Below, piece by piece: positions 8,159-15,234 of a stretch of 51,066 nucleotides of DNA; the first letter of the stretch is position 1, and each line of letters begins with the position of its first letter. The notes below the pieces were generated by a model, which saw only the letters and a program-made list of their open reading frames with translations, made no database searches and was not told where the DNA came from. The DNA lies in NCBI GenBank assembly GCA_947577065.1, contig CANPTT010000015.1, positions 1 to 51,066 of the forward strand, given 5' to 3'. Position numbers and translations under genes: made by a program. Source of the stretch: an uncultured Pseudoflavonifractor sp. Lineage in GTDB: Bacteria; Bacillota; Clostridia; Oscillospirales; Oscillospiraceae.

Positions 8159-9489
8159 TAGGTATAATGATACACCTTTCTCTTCGCGTAGAAATACCAC
8201 CCCGTCACCGCCACCGCCGCTCCCTCGGCGGCCACCGTGGCCCACCAGATCCCGCTCAGCTGAAAGGCCATGGGAAGCAGCAGGATCGCCCCGCACTGGA
8301 ACAGCAGCGTCCGCAGAAAGGCCAGTATGGCCGAGGTCTTCCCATCCCCCAACGCGGTGAAGAACCCGGAGCCAAAGATATTCCACCCCTTGAACAGGAA
8401 GGACAGGGCAAAGACCCGGAACCCCGCCGTGGTCATCTCCCACAGGGCCTGGTCATACCCCACAAAGAATCCGGTCAATATCCCCGCCAGAAACTGGGGG
8501 GCCGCCGTCATCACTAGAGACAGGGCGGCGATGACCCGGGTACACTTGCCAAACAGGCTTTTCAGCTCAGCGTCGTTGCCCGCCCCATACTGGAAGCTGA
8601 ACACCGGGGCCACCCCCATGGTAAAGCCGATAAAGGCGGCCACAAAGATAAAGTCCACATACATCATCACCGTGTAAGCCGCCACCCCCGTCTCCCCCGC
8701 GACGTTCATCAGGCTCCGGTTATACAGCACCGTCACCAGGGAGGCCGACACATTGGTCATCAGCTCCGAGGAGCCGTTGGTGGCGCTCTTCCACAGCATC
8801 CGGGGGTACAGGCGCGTCTTCACCAGCCGCAGAGGGCTTTTGTTGGGGAGAAGGAAATAGACAAGGGGGATAAAACCCCCCACCATATAGCCGCTCACCG
8901 TAGCCAGGGCCGCCCCCGCCACCCCCCATCGAAACAGGGCGATGAATACATAGTCCAGCGCCATGTTGGTCAGCCCCGCCCCGATGGACAGCCACAGCCC
9001 CATCTTGGGCCGCTCGGCAGCCACCAGAAAACTTTGAAAGCTGGTCTGAAGGATAAAGACGGGCGCTCCCGCCAGCATGATAAAGCCGTAGGTCAAGGCG
9101 TCCTTCATCAGCACCTCGCTGGCTCCCAGCAGTCCGGCCAGGGGCCGCATGAAAAGGATACAGCCCAGGGAGATGGCCGCGCCGCCCCCCACCAGCACCA
9201 GGATCAGGGTGGTGAAGTACTCCTTGGCCTTCTCCCCCTCCCCGGCCCCCATGACCCGGGCCACCTCGGCGCTGCCGCCGGTGCCCATCATAAAGCCGAA
9301 GGCTCCCACGATCATAGTCAGGGGAAAGATGATGTTCACTGCCGCCAGGGCCTTGTCCCCCACCAGGTTGGACACGAACAACCCGTCCACCACCGAGTAG
9401 ACCGAAGTCACCATCATCATGATGACCGAGGGCAGCGTAAAACGAAACAGTTTGGAATAATTGAAATGATCGGATAACTGGATATTCAT
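8158..9489 (-). CDS. MATE family multidrug efflux transporter
   Basis: 443 aa with about 12 hydrophobic segments arranged as two MatE halves. The first begins FRFTLPSVIMMMVTSVYSVVDGLFVSN, the usual N-terminal signature of MepA-type Firmicute MATE pumps. Known members export cationic drugs or metabolites using Na+ or H+ gradients. The ATG overlaps the stop of the upstream marR gene (ATGA), so the two are translationally coupled. I infer substrate-induced expression through the MarR protein. Substrate unknown. Confidence 0.93.
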   Translation of the reverse strand: MNIQLSDHFNYSKLFRFTLPSVIMMMVTSVYSVVDGLFVSNLVGDKALAAVNIIFPLTMIVGAFGFMMGTGGSAEVARVMGAGEGEKAKEYFTTLILVLVGGGAAISLGCILFMRPLAGLLGASEVLMKDALTYGFIMLAGAPVFILQTSFQSFLVAAERPKMGLWLSIGAGLTNMALDYVFIALFRWGVAGAALATVSGYMVGGFIPLVYFLLPNKSPLRLVKTRLYPRMLWKSATNGSSELMTNVSASLVTVLYNRSLMNVAGETGVAAYTVMMYVDFIFVAAFIGFTMGVAPVFSFQYGAGNDAELKSLFGKCTRVIAALSLVMTAAPQFLAGILTGFFVGYDQALWEMTTAGFRVFALSFLFKGWNIFGSGFFTALGDGKTSAILAFLRTLLFQCGAILLLPMAFQLSGIWWATVAAEGAAVAVTGWYFYAKRKVYHYT

Positions 9490-9950
9490 AAAAATTGGTC
9501 CGGGACCTCCGGCAGTCCCGCGATTTCCTCCTTTAGGTTTCTTACCATTTTTTCCAGCAGCGCCACCAACGTCCGCTGCTCCTCCCTGCTCAGGGTCCCG
9601 AAGGCAGTCTCCTCCGCCGTCAGGATGGGGAATATCCATCTCCGGGCATATTCCCGGCCCTGGGCGGTGAGAAAGACCGTCTTGCTCCTCCGGTCCGCCT
9701 TCTCGGGCTCCAGCCGCACAAGCCCCCGCTTCTCCAGCCACATGAGGGCGCTGTGCCCCGTCTGCTTGCTCAGCGCCCACTCCTCATACAGCCGGGTAGG
9801 TGTAAGCCCTTCCCCCTCCTCCCAGAGGGTGAAAAGCAAACTCAGCACACTGTCTGACAGCCCCAGGCCGACCGCCACCTGGTGGTATATCTGCTCCTGG
9901 TCCTTGCAAAGCTGGAGATAGTCCCGGTATTTCGACCCCGTCTCCTCCAT
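9486..9950 (-). CDS. MarR-family repressor of the efflux operon
   Basis: 154 aa from the ATG at 9950, which has GGGGGG six nt upstream (a second in-frame ATG is at 9956). Winged HTH with LTPTRLYEEWALSKQTGHSALMWLEKRGLVRL and a wing around KADRRSKTVFLT. Dimerisation helices lie at both ends. It overlaps the MATE gene by 4 nt. Two copies of its likely operator sit in its own promoter, so I infer autorepression released by a ligand of the pump. Confidence 0.93.
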   Translation of the reverse strand: MEETGSKYRDYLQLCKDQEQIYHQVAVGLGLSDSVLSLLFTLWEEGEGLTPTRLYEEWALSKQTGHSALMWLEKRGLVRLEPEKADRRSKTVFLTAQGREYARRWIFPILTAEETAFGTLSREEQRTLVALLEKMVRNLKEEIAGLPEVPDQFL

Positions 9951-9966
9951 CCTCATCCCCCCATTT

Positions 9967-10026
9967 AGTCCGATTTCGGACTTTTACAGCAGGAGCCATT
10001 ATAGTCCGAAACCAGACCTTTGTCAA
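9967..10026 (-). promoter_or_regulatory. marR-MATE promoter with overlapping operators
   Basis: On the minus strand TTGACA (10026-10021) and TATAAT (10003-9998) are separated by 17 bp, a perfect consensus. The palindrome AGTCCGA-TT-TCGGACT (9967-9982) lies just downstream of the expected transcription start. A second, imperfect copy, AGTCCGA followed by a degenerate arm (10003-10018), fills the spacer between -35 and -10. Confidence 0.88.
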
Positions 10027-10041
10027 GGGGGATTTCCCTCT

Positions 10042-10069
10042 TTTCTTTCCAAGGAAAAAGAGGTATAAT
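10042..10069 (+). promoter_or_regulatory. Probable promoter of the NAD-salvage pair
   Basis: TATAAT at 10064-10069 with only a weak T-rich -35 (about 10042-10047, 16-bp spacing), 36 bp before the nicotinamidase start. Confidence 0.5.
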
Positions 10070-10105
10070 ACCCAAAAGCAGAGCCATTTTTGGGGAGGCC
10101 CTTCC

Positions 10106-10636
10106 ATGAAAAAATTATTGCTTGTCATCGACTATCAAAAGGACTTTGTAAACGGCTCCCTGGGCTTTCCCGGGGCGGAGGGACTGGACGGCCCCATCGC
10201 CCAAAAGATCGCCCAATACCATGCCGCCGGGGACGACGTGGCCTTCACCCTGGACACCCACGGGGAGAACTATCTCACCACCCAGGAAGGCAAACGCCTC
10301 CCCGTCCCCCACTGTCTCCGGGGTTCCGAAGGCTGGACGCTCTACGGGGAGTCAGGAAAAAGCCGCCGGGAGGGGGACGCCGTTCTGGAAAAGCCCGCCT
10401 TCCCCTCCCTGGAGCTGGGAACCTGGCTGCGGGAAAAGGGCTATGACCGGGTGGAATTGGTGGGTCTGGTGTCCTATATTTGCGTGCTTTCCAACGCCGT
10501 AGTAGCCAAAGCGGCTCTCCCCGAGGCAGCGATCGTGGTGGACGCCGCCTGTACCGCAGGTCCCGACCCCACCCTCCACAAAATGGCTCTGGACCTGATG
10601 GAGCAGGCCCTCCAGATCACGGTCGTCAACCGATAA
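10106..10636 (+). CDS. pncA: Nicotinamidase-type cysteine hydrolase
   Basis: 176 aa isochorismatase-fold protein. The catalytic triad Asp9 (VIDYQKDF), Lys96 and Cys126 (SYICVLSNA) is visible, together with the metal site Asp50, His52 and His69 in the nicotinamidase pattern DTHGENYLTTQEG...LPVPHC. It would convert nicotinamide to nicotinate in the cytosol. It lies 12 bp ahead of nicotinate phosphoribosyltransferase, the enzyme that uses the product, which makes the nicotinamidase call strong for this otherwise broad superfamily. Confidence 0.88.
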   Translation: MKKLLLVIDYQKDFVNGSLGFPGAEGLDGPIAQKIAQYHAAGDDVAFTLDTHGENYLTTQEGKRLPVPHCLRGSEGWTLYGESGKSRREGDAVLEKPAFPSLELGTWLREKGYDRVELVGLVSYICVLSNAVVAKAALPEAAIVVDAACTAGPDPTLHKMALDLMEQALQITVVNR

Positions 10637-10648
10637 GGAGGAATATCT

Positions 10649-12082
10649 ATGAAAGAGCGCCTCAACCATACCATGCTCTGCGATTTCTATGAGTTGACCA
10701 TGGCCAATGGCTACTTTCAATCCGACATGGCCCACCAGATCTGCTATTTCGACGTGTTTTTCCGTTCAGTACCTGACGGGGGCGGCTTTGCCATTGCCGC
10801 CGGACTGGAGCAGGTCATCAACTACATCGAAGCCCTGTCCTTTGACGAGGAGGATATCCGCTTTCTCCGCTCCAAAGGCTGTTTTGACGAGAGCTTTTTA
10901 GACTATCTGCGGCATTTTCACTTTACCGGAGATATCTGGGCCGTGCCTGAAGGAACGGTCATTTTTCCCAAGGAGCCCATTCTCACCGTTCGGGCCAATG
11001 CCATAGAAGCCCAGTTTATTGAGACCTTTATCCTGCTCTCCCTAAACCACCAATCTCTTATCGCGACCAAGGCAAACCGCATCGTCCGCGCTGCCAAAGG
11101 CCGTCCGGTGATGGAATTTGGCTCCCGCCGTGCCCAGGGGCCCGACGCCGCTCTTTTGGGAGCCCGGGCCGCCTACATCGCCGGATGCACCGGCACCGCC
11201 TGCACCCAGGCCGACCAGCTTTTTGGCTCCCCCGCCATGGGCACTATGGCCCATTCCTGGATCCAGATGTTCCCCGATGAGCTGTCCGCCTTCCGCACCT
11301 ATTGCAAGCTATATCCCAACAACGCCACATTGCTGGTGGACACCTACAACGTACTGCGGTCCGGGGTCCCCAACGCCATCCAGGCATTTAAGGAACAGGG
11401 CATCACTGACTGCGCCATTCGCCTGGATTCCGGAGACCTGGCCTATCTCTCCCGGAAAGCCCGAAAGATGCTGGATGAGGCGGGACTTCCCGGCTGTAAG
11501 ATCACCGCCTCCAATTCCCTGGACGAGTATATCATTCGGGATCTGCTGCTCCAGGGGGCCCAGCTGGACTCCTTCGGAGTGGGCGAGCGGCTGGTCACCT
11601 CCAAATCGGCCCCTGTATTCGGCGGAGTCTACAAGCTGGTGGCAGTGGAGGACGGAAGCGGCAATATCTTTCCCAAGATCAAAATCAGTGAGAATGCCGC
11701 CAAGATCACCACCCCCCATTTTAAAAAGGTCTACCGCCTCTATGACAAAACCGACGGCAAAGCTTTTGCCGACCTTCTCACCGTCCATGACGAGACCGTG
11801 GACGACACCGCGCCTTTAAAGCTTTTTGACCCCGACGCCACCTGGAAAAAGAGTACCTTTGTCAACTTCCGGGCAGAGGAACTGCTCAAGCCCATTTTCA
11901 TACAGGGCAGGCGGGTCTACGATACCCCCGCGATAGAGGATATCCGCGCCTACTGCGCCCGGCAGATCGCCCTTCAGTGGGATGAGGTAAAGCGGTTTGA
12001 AAACCCCCATAACTACTACGTGGACCTTTCCCAAAGGCTTTGGGACATCAAGCAGGAGCTGCTGCAAAGCCAGGGGGTATAA
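10649..12082 (+). CDS. pncB: Nicotinate phosphoribosyltransferase
   Basis: 477 aa. It starts MLCDFYELTMANGYF, typical of the Gram-positive PncB group. EFGSRRAQGPDAALLGARAAYIAG and IRLDSGDL mark the phosphoribosyl-binding barrel. It makes nicotinate mononucleotide from nicotinate, PRPP and ATP. AAGGAGG precedes the ATG. With the upstream nicotinamidase it forms a two-gene nicotinamide salvage operon closed by a strong terminator. Confidence 0.94.
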   Translation: MKERLNHTMLCDFYELTMANGYFQSDMAHQICYFDVFFRSVPDGGGFAIAAGLEQVINYIEALSFDEEDIRFLRSKGCFDESFLDYLRHFHFTGDIWAVPEGTVIFPKEPILTVRANAIEAQFIETFILLSLNHQSLIATKANRIVRAAKGRPVMEFGSRRAQGPDAALLGARAAYIAGCTGTACTQADQLFGSPAMGTMAHSWIQMFPDELSAFRTYCKLYPNNATLLVDTYNVLRSGVPNAIQAFKEQGITDCAIRLDSGDLAYLSRKARKMLDEAGLPGCKITASNSLDEYIIRDLLLQGAQLDSFGVGERLVTSKSAPVFGGVYKLVAVEDGSGNIFPKIKISENAAKITTPHFKKVYRLYDKTDGKAFADLLTVHDETVDDTAPLKLFDPDATWKKSTFVNFRAEELLKPIFIQGRRVYDTPAIEDIRAYCARQIALQWDEVKRFENPHNYYVDLSQRLWDIKQELLQSQGV

Positions 12083-12085
12083 ATG

Positions 12086-12128
12086 AAAAATATCCCACAC
12101 CCTATTGGGGGGTGTGGGATATTTTTTG
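12086..12128. terminator. Bidirectional terminator between pncB and spo0A
   Basis: A 14-bp perfect stem (12089-12102 with 12110-12123) flanked by A-run and T-run, between convergent genes. Confidence 0.92.
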
Positions 12129-12133
12129 CGCGT

Positions 12134-12889
12134 TCATTGCTCCCTCTGCTGGAGCTGGAGCCGATCGGCGATCATGGCGATAAATTCGCTGTTTGTCGGC
12201 TTCCCTTTGGCGTTGGAGACTGTATAGCCAAAATACTTTTGCAGCGTCTCCAGATCGCCCCGATCCCAAGCCACTTCAATCGCGTGGCGGATAGCCCGCT
12301 CCACCCGACTGGCGGTGGTGCCGAAACGTTTCGCCACCTCGGGATAGAGGACCTTTGTCACCGCGTTGATGACGTCCATATCCTCCACCGCGATCATAAT
12401 GGCCTCCCGCAGATACTGGTACCCTTTGATGTGGGCGGGTACGCCGATCTCGTGGATAATGGCGGTAACTGTGCTCTCCAGTCCCCGGGTGCTTCGGTCC
12501 GCCTCTCCGGCGGGAGCGGGACTGCAGGCGATCTGCCGTATCCGCTCTACCACAGAGGAAGTCCGGCAGGGCTTCATGAGGAAGTAATCCGCGCCCCGGG
12601 CCGCCGCCAGCTCCGCTACGCTGCCTCCGGCAAAGCTGGAGAGGACCAGCACCTTGGGCTTGGGAGCCAGTTCCCCCAAACGCGACAGCACCTCTACTCC
12701 ATCCAAGGTGGAAAGGATCATATCCATCACCACAATATCCGGCTGGCGCTGACGGCAAAGCTCGATCAGCTCCTCCCCGTCTGCCGTGTCCCCTACTACC
12801 TCCAGGTCCGCTTCCTTCTCTATCAGCTCTACCAAAAGCCAACGAAATTCCTCTCCCGCGTCCGCTACCACGATTTTCTTTTGATCCAT
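12134..12889 (-). CDS. spo0A: Sporulation master response regulator Spo0A
   Basis: 251 aa. The receiver domain has the phospho-acceptor at Asp56 (VVMDMIL) and the conserved Lys in FLMKP. The acidic pocket keeps Asp10 but has Ala11 where most Spo0A proteins have a second Asp. The C-terminal Spo0A DNA-binding domain is clear ([34 protein letters not shown]). It is phosphorylated at sporulation onset and binds 0A boxes. It lies 129 bp downstream of spoIVB in the order conserved in Clostridia. A TTG four codons upstream is a less likely start. Confidence 0.97.
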   Translation of the reverse strand: MDQKKIVVADAGEEFRWLLVELIEKEADLEVVGDTADGEELIELCRQRQPDIVVMDMILSTLDGVEVLSRLGELAPKPKVLVLSSFAGGSVAELAAARGADYFLMKPCRTSSVVERIRQIACSPAPAGEADRSTRGLESTVTAIIHEIGVPAHIKGYQYLREAIMIAVEDMDVINAVTKVLYPEVAKRFGTTASRVERAIRHAIEVAWDRGDLETLQKYFGYTVSNAKGKPTNSEFIAMIADRLQLQQREQ

Positions 12890-13018
12890 ACCCTTACACA
12901 ACCTTTTTGCCTGGCCAAGGCAATATTACCGGTTGCTCATAATTTACCATAAAAAGACAGCGTACGCAAGACTTTTCCATTTTTTGGAAGCTAAAATCGT
13001 TCGACATTATGCGACATT

Positions 13019-14104
13019 TTACTTTTTTTGACAACTTTCTCCCGTCTTTAGCATTCTCTCGGCCAAGATCCCGTAGCCCTGGGTGGGGTCCCCCACCAGC
13101 ACGTGAGTCACCGCTCCAATGAGCCGCCCGTTCTGGATGATGGGACTTCCGGACATACCCTGGACGATACCGCCCGTGGCCTCCAGAAGGGCGGGGTCGG
13201 TGACCTTCACCGTCATGTCCCGGCCGTCGGCAGCGTGGGGAAAAAGCTTGGTGATCTCCACCTCATAGGAGCACACCTCATCCCCGGAAATATTGGAGTA
13301 GATCACCGCTTTTCCCGTCTCCACCTGGTCTTTCCTCGCCACCTCCACCGGCTGGGTCAGATCCAAGCCGCTTTTGTCCAAGGTCCCAAAAACCCCGTAG
13401 CTGGTGTTGGCCCACAGCACTCCAATGTCGGCTCCGGTGTCAAATTTTCCATGGAGCTCTCCCGGCTCACCCTTGGCTCCCCTTTTTACATCGGTGACGC
13501 TGGCGGACAGCACTCCACCGCTCTCCAAGGGCATGAGAAGCGCGGTATCCACATCGTTGATCCCATGACCAAGGGCTCCGAACTCCTCTGTGGCAGGGTC
13601 ATAGTAGGTCACGGTCCCAATGCCGGCCATGGAATCTCTGAGCCATGCTCCCAGCTTATAGCTCCCATCCGTAGAGCATTTCACTGCCTGAGCCGTGACC
13701 TGAAGCGCCTTTCCATCCCGTACCGCCCGGATGGACATCTCCTCCCCGCCGATCTTGCTCAGCTCTGCCTGCACTTCCTCGACTGTGTCCACCTCAGCGG
13801 CATTGATGTGAGTGATCACATCCCCCTCCCGCAGACCACAGGTCCGGGCGGGGACCACATTTCCCTCCGCAGCGGGGATCTGGGAAAAGCCCACCACCAT
13901 CACCCCATCGGAAAAGAGCTTGATGCCTACCGCTCTTCCCATGGGGACCACCATCCGGGGCCTTTCAGCGGCCCCCATCACCGTCTCCTCCGCGGCCAAG
14001 GCCGGCGCTCCGCCCTGCCCCAGCAGTCCCAGCAGCACCCCTGCCGCCAGCGCTCCCCGGAGCAGGGCCCGCCTTCCCGGGCCCGTCTTCTCTCTGTCCT
14101 TCAA
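13019..14104 (-). CDS. spoIVB: SpoIVB serine peptidase (stage IV sporulation)
   Basis: 361 aa from a TTG start. N-terminal membrane anchor (LLRGALAAGVLLGLLG), PDZ domain (GLREGDVITHINAAEVDTVEEVQ), then an S55 peptidase domain with EFGALGHGI (His) and QGMSGSPI (Ser). In Bacillus it is secreted from the forespore and triggers SpoIVFA/sigma-K activation. The frame is open further upstream, but that region contains a terminator hairpin, so it is not coding. A well-spaced ribosome site precedes a five-codon ATG frame whose TGA overlaps this TTG (TTGA), suggesting coupling or a one-base indel. Confidence 0.92.
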   Translation of the reverse strand: MKDREKTGPGRRALLRGALAAGVLLGLLGQGGAPALAAEETVMGAAERPRMVVPMGRAVGIKLFSDGVMVVGFSQIPAAEGNVVPARTCGLREGDVITHINAAEVDTVEEVQAELSKIGGEEMSIRAVRDGKALQVTAQAVKCSTDGSYKLGAWLRDSMAGIGTVTYYDPATEEFGALGHGINDVDTALLMPLESGGVLSASVTDVKRGAKGEPGELHGKFDTGADIGVLWANTSYGVFGTLDKSGLDLTQPVEVARKDQVETGKAVIYSNISGDEVCSYEVEITKLFPHAADGRDMTVKVTDPALLEATGGIVQGMSGSPIIQNGRLIGAVTHVLVGDPTQGYGILAERMLKTGESCQKK

Positions 14105-14135
14105 CTGACCACCCCCATTGATAATTCCTCCCGAA

Positions 14136-14171
14136 TAAAAAAATCGAGACAGCGCCGTGGGGCGCCATCTC
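14136..14171 (-). terminator. Terminator-like hairpin just upstream of spoIVB
   Basis: On the minus strand an 11-bp stem (two G-U pairs; arms 14171-14161 and 14156-14146, loop CCAC) is followed by a seven-T run. It lies about 30 bp before the spoIVB start, so it either stops readthrough from the BI-1 gene or attenuates spoIVB. Confidence 0.75.
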
Positions 14172-14392
14172 TTAATATGAACAGCCGGGAGCGTTCCATG
14201 GCTGGAAATGACCAGCGCCTTTGGCTTGGGTCCTTCTCCCTCCACCTGACTCAACAGGCCATTCACATTTTATGCGGGGAATCGCCGGGATTCTCTCTCT
14301 TTTTTCCAGCCCTTCTCTTTTTGATAGCTGGACAGCAATAGCTTTCCCATCCTTTTTATTTCCACGCGGGAAAAATTTTCCTCTCCGAAAAG

Positions 14393-14424
14393 AGACAAGG
14401 GCCGGACTAGCGCCCGGCCCTTGT
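14393..14424 (-). terminator. Terminator of the BI-1 family gene
   Basis: Stem of 11 bp (14395-14405 with 14414-14424) followed on the minus strand by a T-rich stretch, immediately after the stop codon. Confidence 0.8.
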
Positions 14425-14430
14425 TAGCCT

Positions 14431-15162
14431 TTAGTTTTTCCTTTTGCCCAACAGCCGCAGAAGGTAAAGGAACATATTGACAAAATCCAGATACAGCTGA
14501 AGCGCGGAGAAGATAGACGCCTTTTTCAGCATGGCCTCATCCCCCTGATATGCCCCGTAAAAGCCGCGGATCTTCTGGGTATCATAGGCGGTATAGCCCA
14601 AAAAGACAATGACGCCAATGGTGCACACCACCTGATCAGCCACCTCCAGAGCCGGAATGAACATCATGAGCACATTCATCACGATCAGGAAGATCAGCCC
14701 GCCCAGCAGAATGTTGCGCATCCGGCACAGGTCGATCCTGGTCACATACCCAAATACCGCCATACCGCCAAAATAAAGAGCGGTGGCGCCAAAGATCAGA
14801 ACAAGGCTCGCCAGGTCATAGCTCAGAAATATCACTGAGAAGGTAATGCCTGTCAGCACGGAATAGAGGAAGAAAAACACAGTGGCGGTGGTTGCGGAGA
14901 TCTTGTGGAGACAGGCGGTCATCCCTATGACCACCGCCAGTTCCGCTACCAGAAGGACAAGATGAACATAGGGCACATAATAGAGAGCGTATACTACGGC
15001 GTAAAGGCCATAGTAGGTGTTGGTGAGAAACATAGCCACCCCAAAGGTCACCATCAGGCCCAGAAACATGAGAAGAAAGGTTTTAGCGGTATAACGGCCC
15101 AGGCTCTCTCCTGCCACCCCTCGCTCCAAGCTACGCTCCTGCTCATAAAAATTGTTTTCCAT
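14431..15162 (-). CDS. Bax inhibitor-1 / YccA family membrane protein
   Basis: 243 aa with seven hydrophobic segments and the family C-terminal region (FLGYTAYDTQKIRGFYG ... SIFSALQLYLDFVNMFLYLLRLLG). BI-1 proteins are thought to be pH-sensitive calcium leak channels; some bacterial members act on membrane protein quality control. The gene follows a P-type ATPase that resembles calcium exporters (72 bp gap) but has its own promoter. A shared link to calcium homeostasis is my inference. Confidence 0.9.
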   Translation of the reverse strand: MENNFYEQERSLERGVAGESLGRYTAKTFLLMFLGLMVTFGVAMFLTNTYYGLYAVVYALYYVPYVHLVLLVAELAVVIGMTACLHKISATTATVFFFLYSVLTGITFSVIFLSYDLASLVLIFGATALYFGGMAVFGYVTRIDLCRMRNILLGGLIFLIVMNVLMMFIPALEVADQVVCTIGVIVFLGYTAYDTQKIRGFYGAYQGDEAMLKKASIFSALQLYLDFVNMFLYLLRLLGKRKN

Positions 15163-15198
15163 TTTACATCGCTCCCTTTCACTACAGCTTACGCTGCA

Positions 15199-15227
15199 AT
15201 TCTACCACTTATCCACCCCTTATGCAA
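15199..15227 (-). promoter_or_regulatory. Promoter of the BI-1 family gene
   Basis: Minus strand TTGCAT (15227-15222), 17-bp spacer, TAGAAT (15204-15199). Confidence 0.7.
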
Positions 15228-15234
15228 GAAAAAT

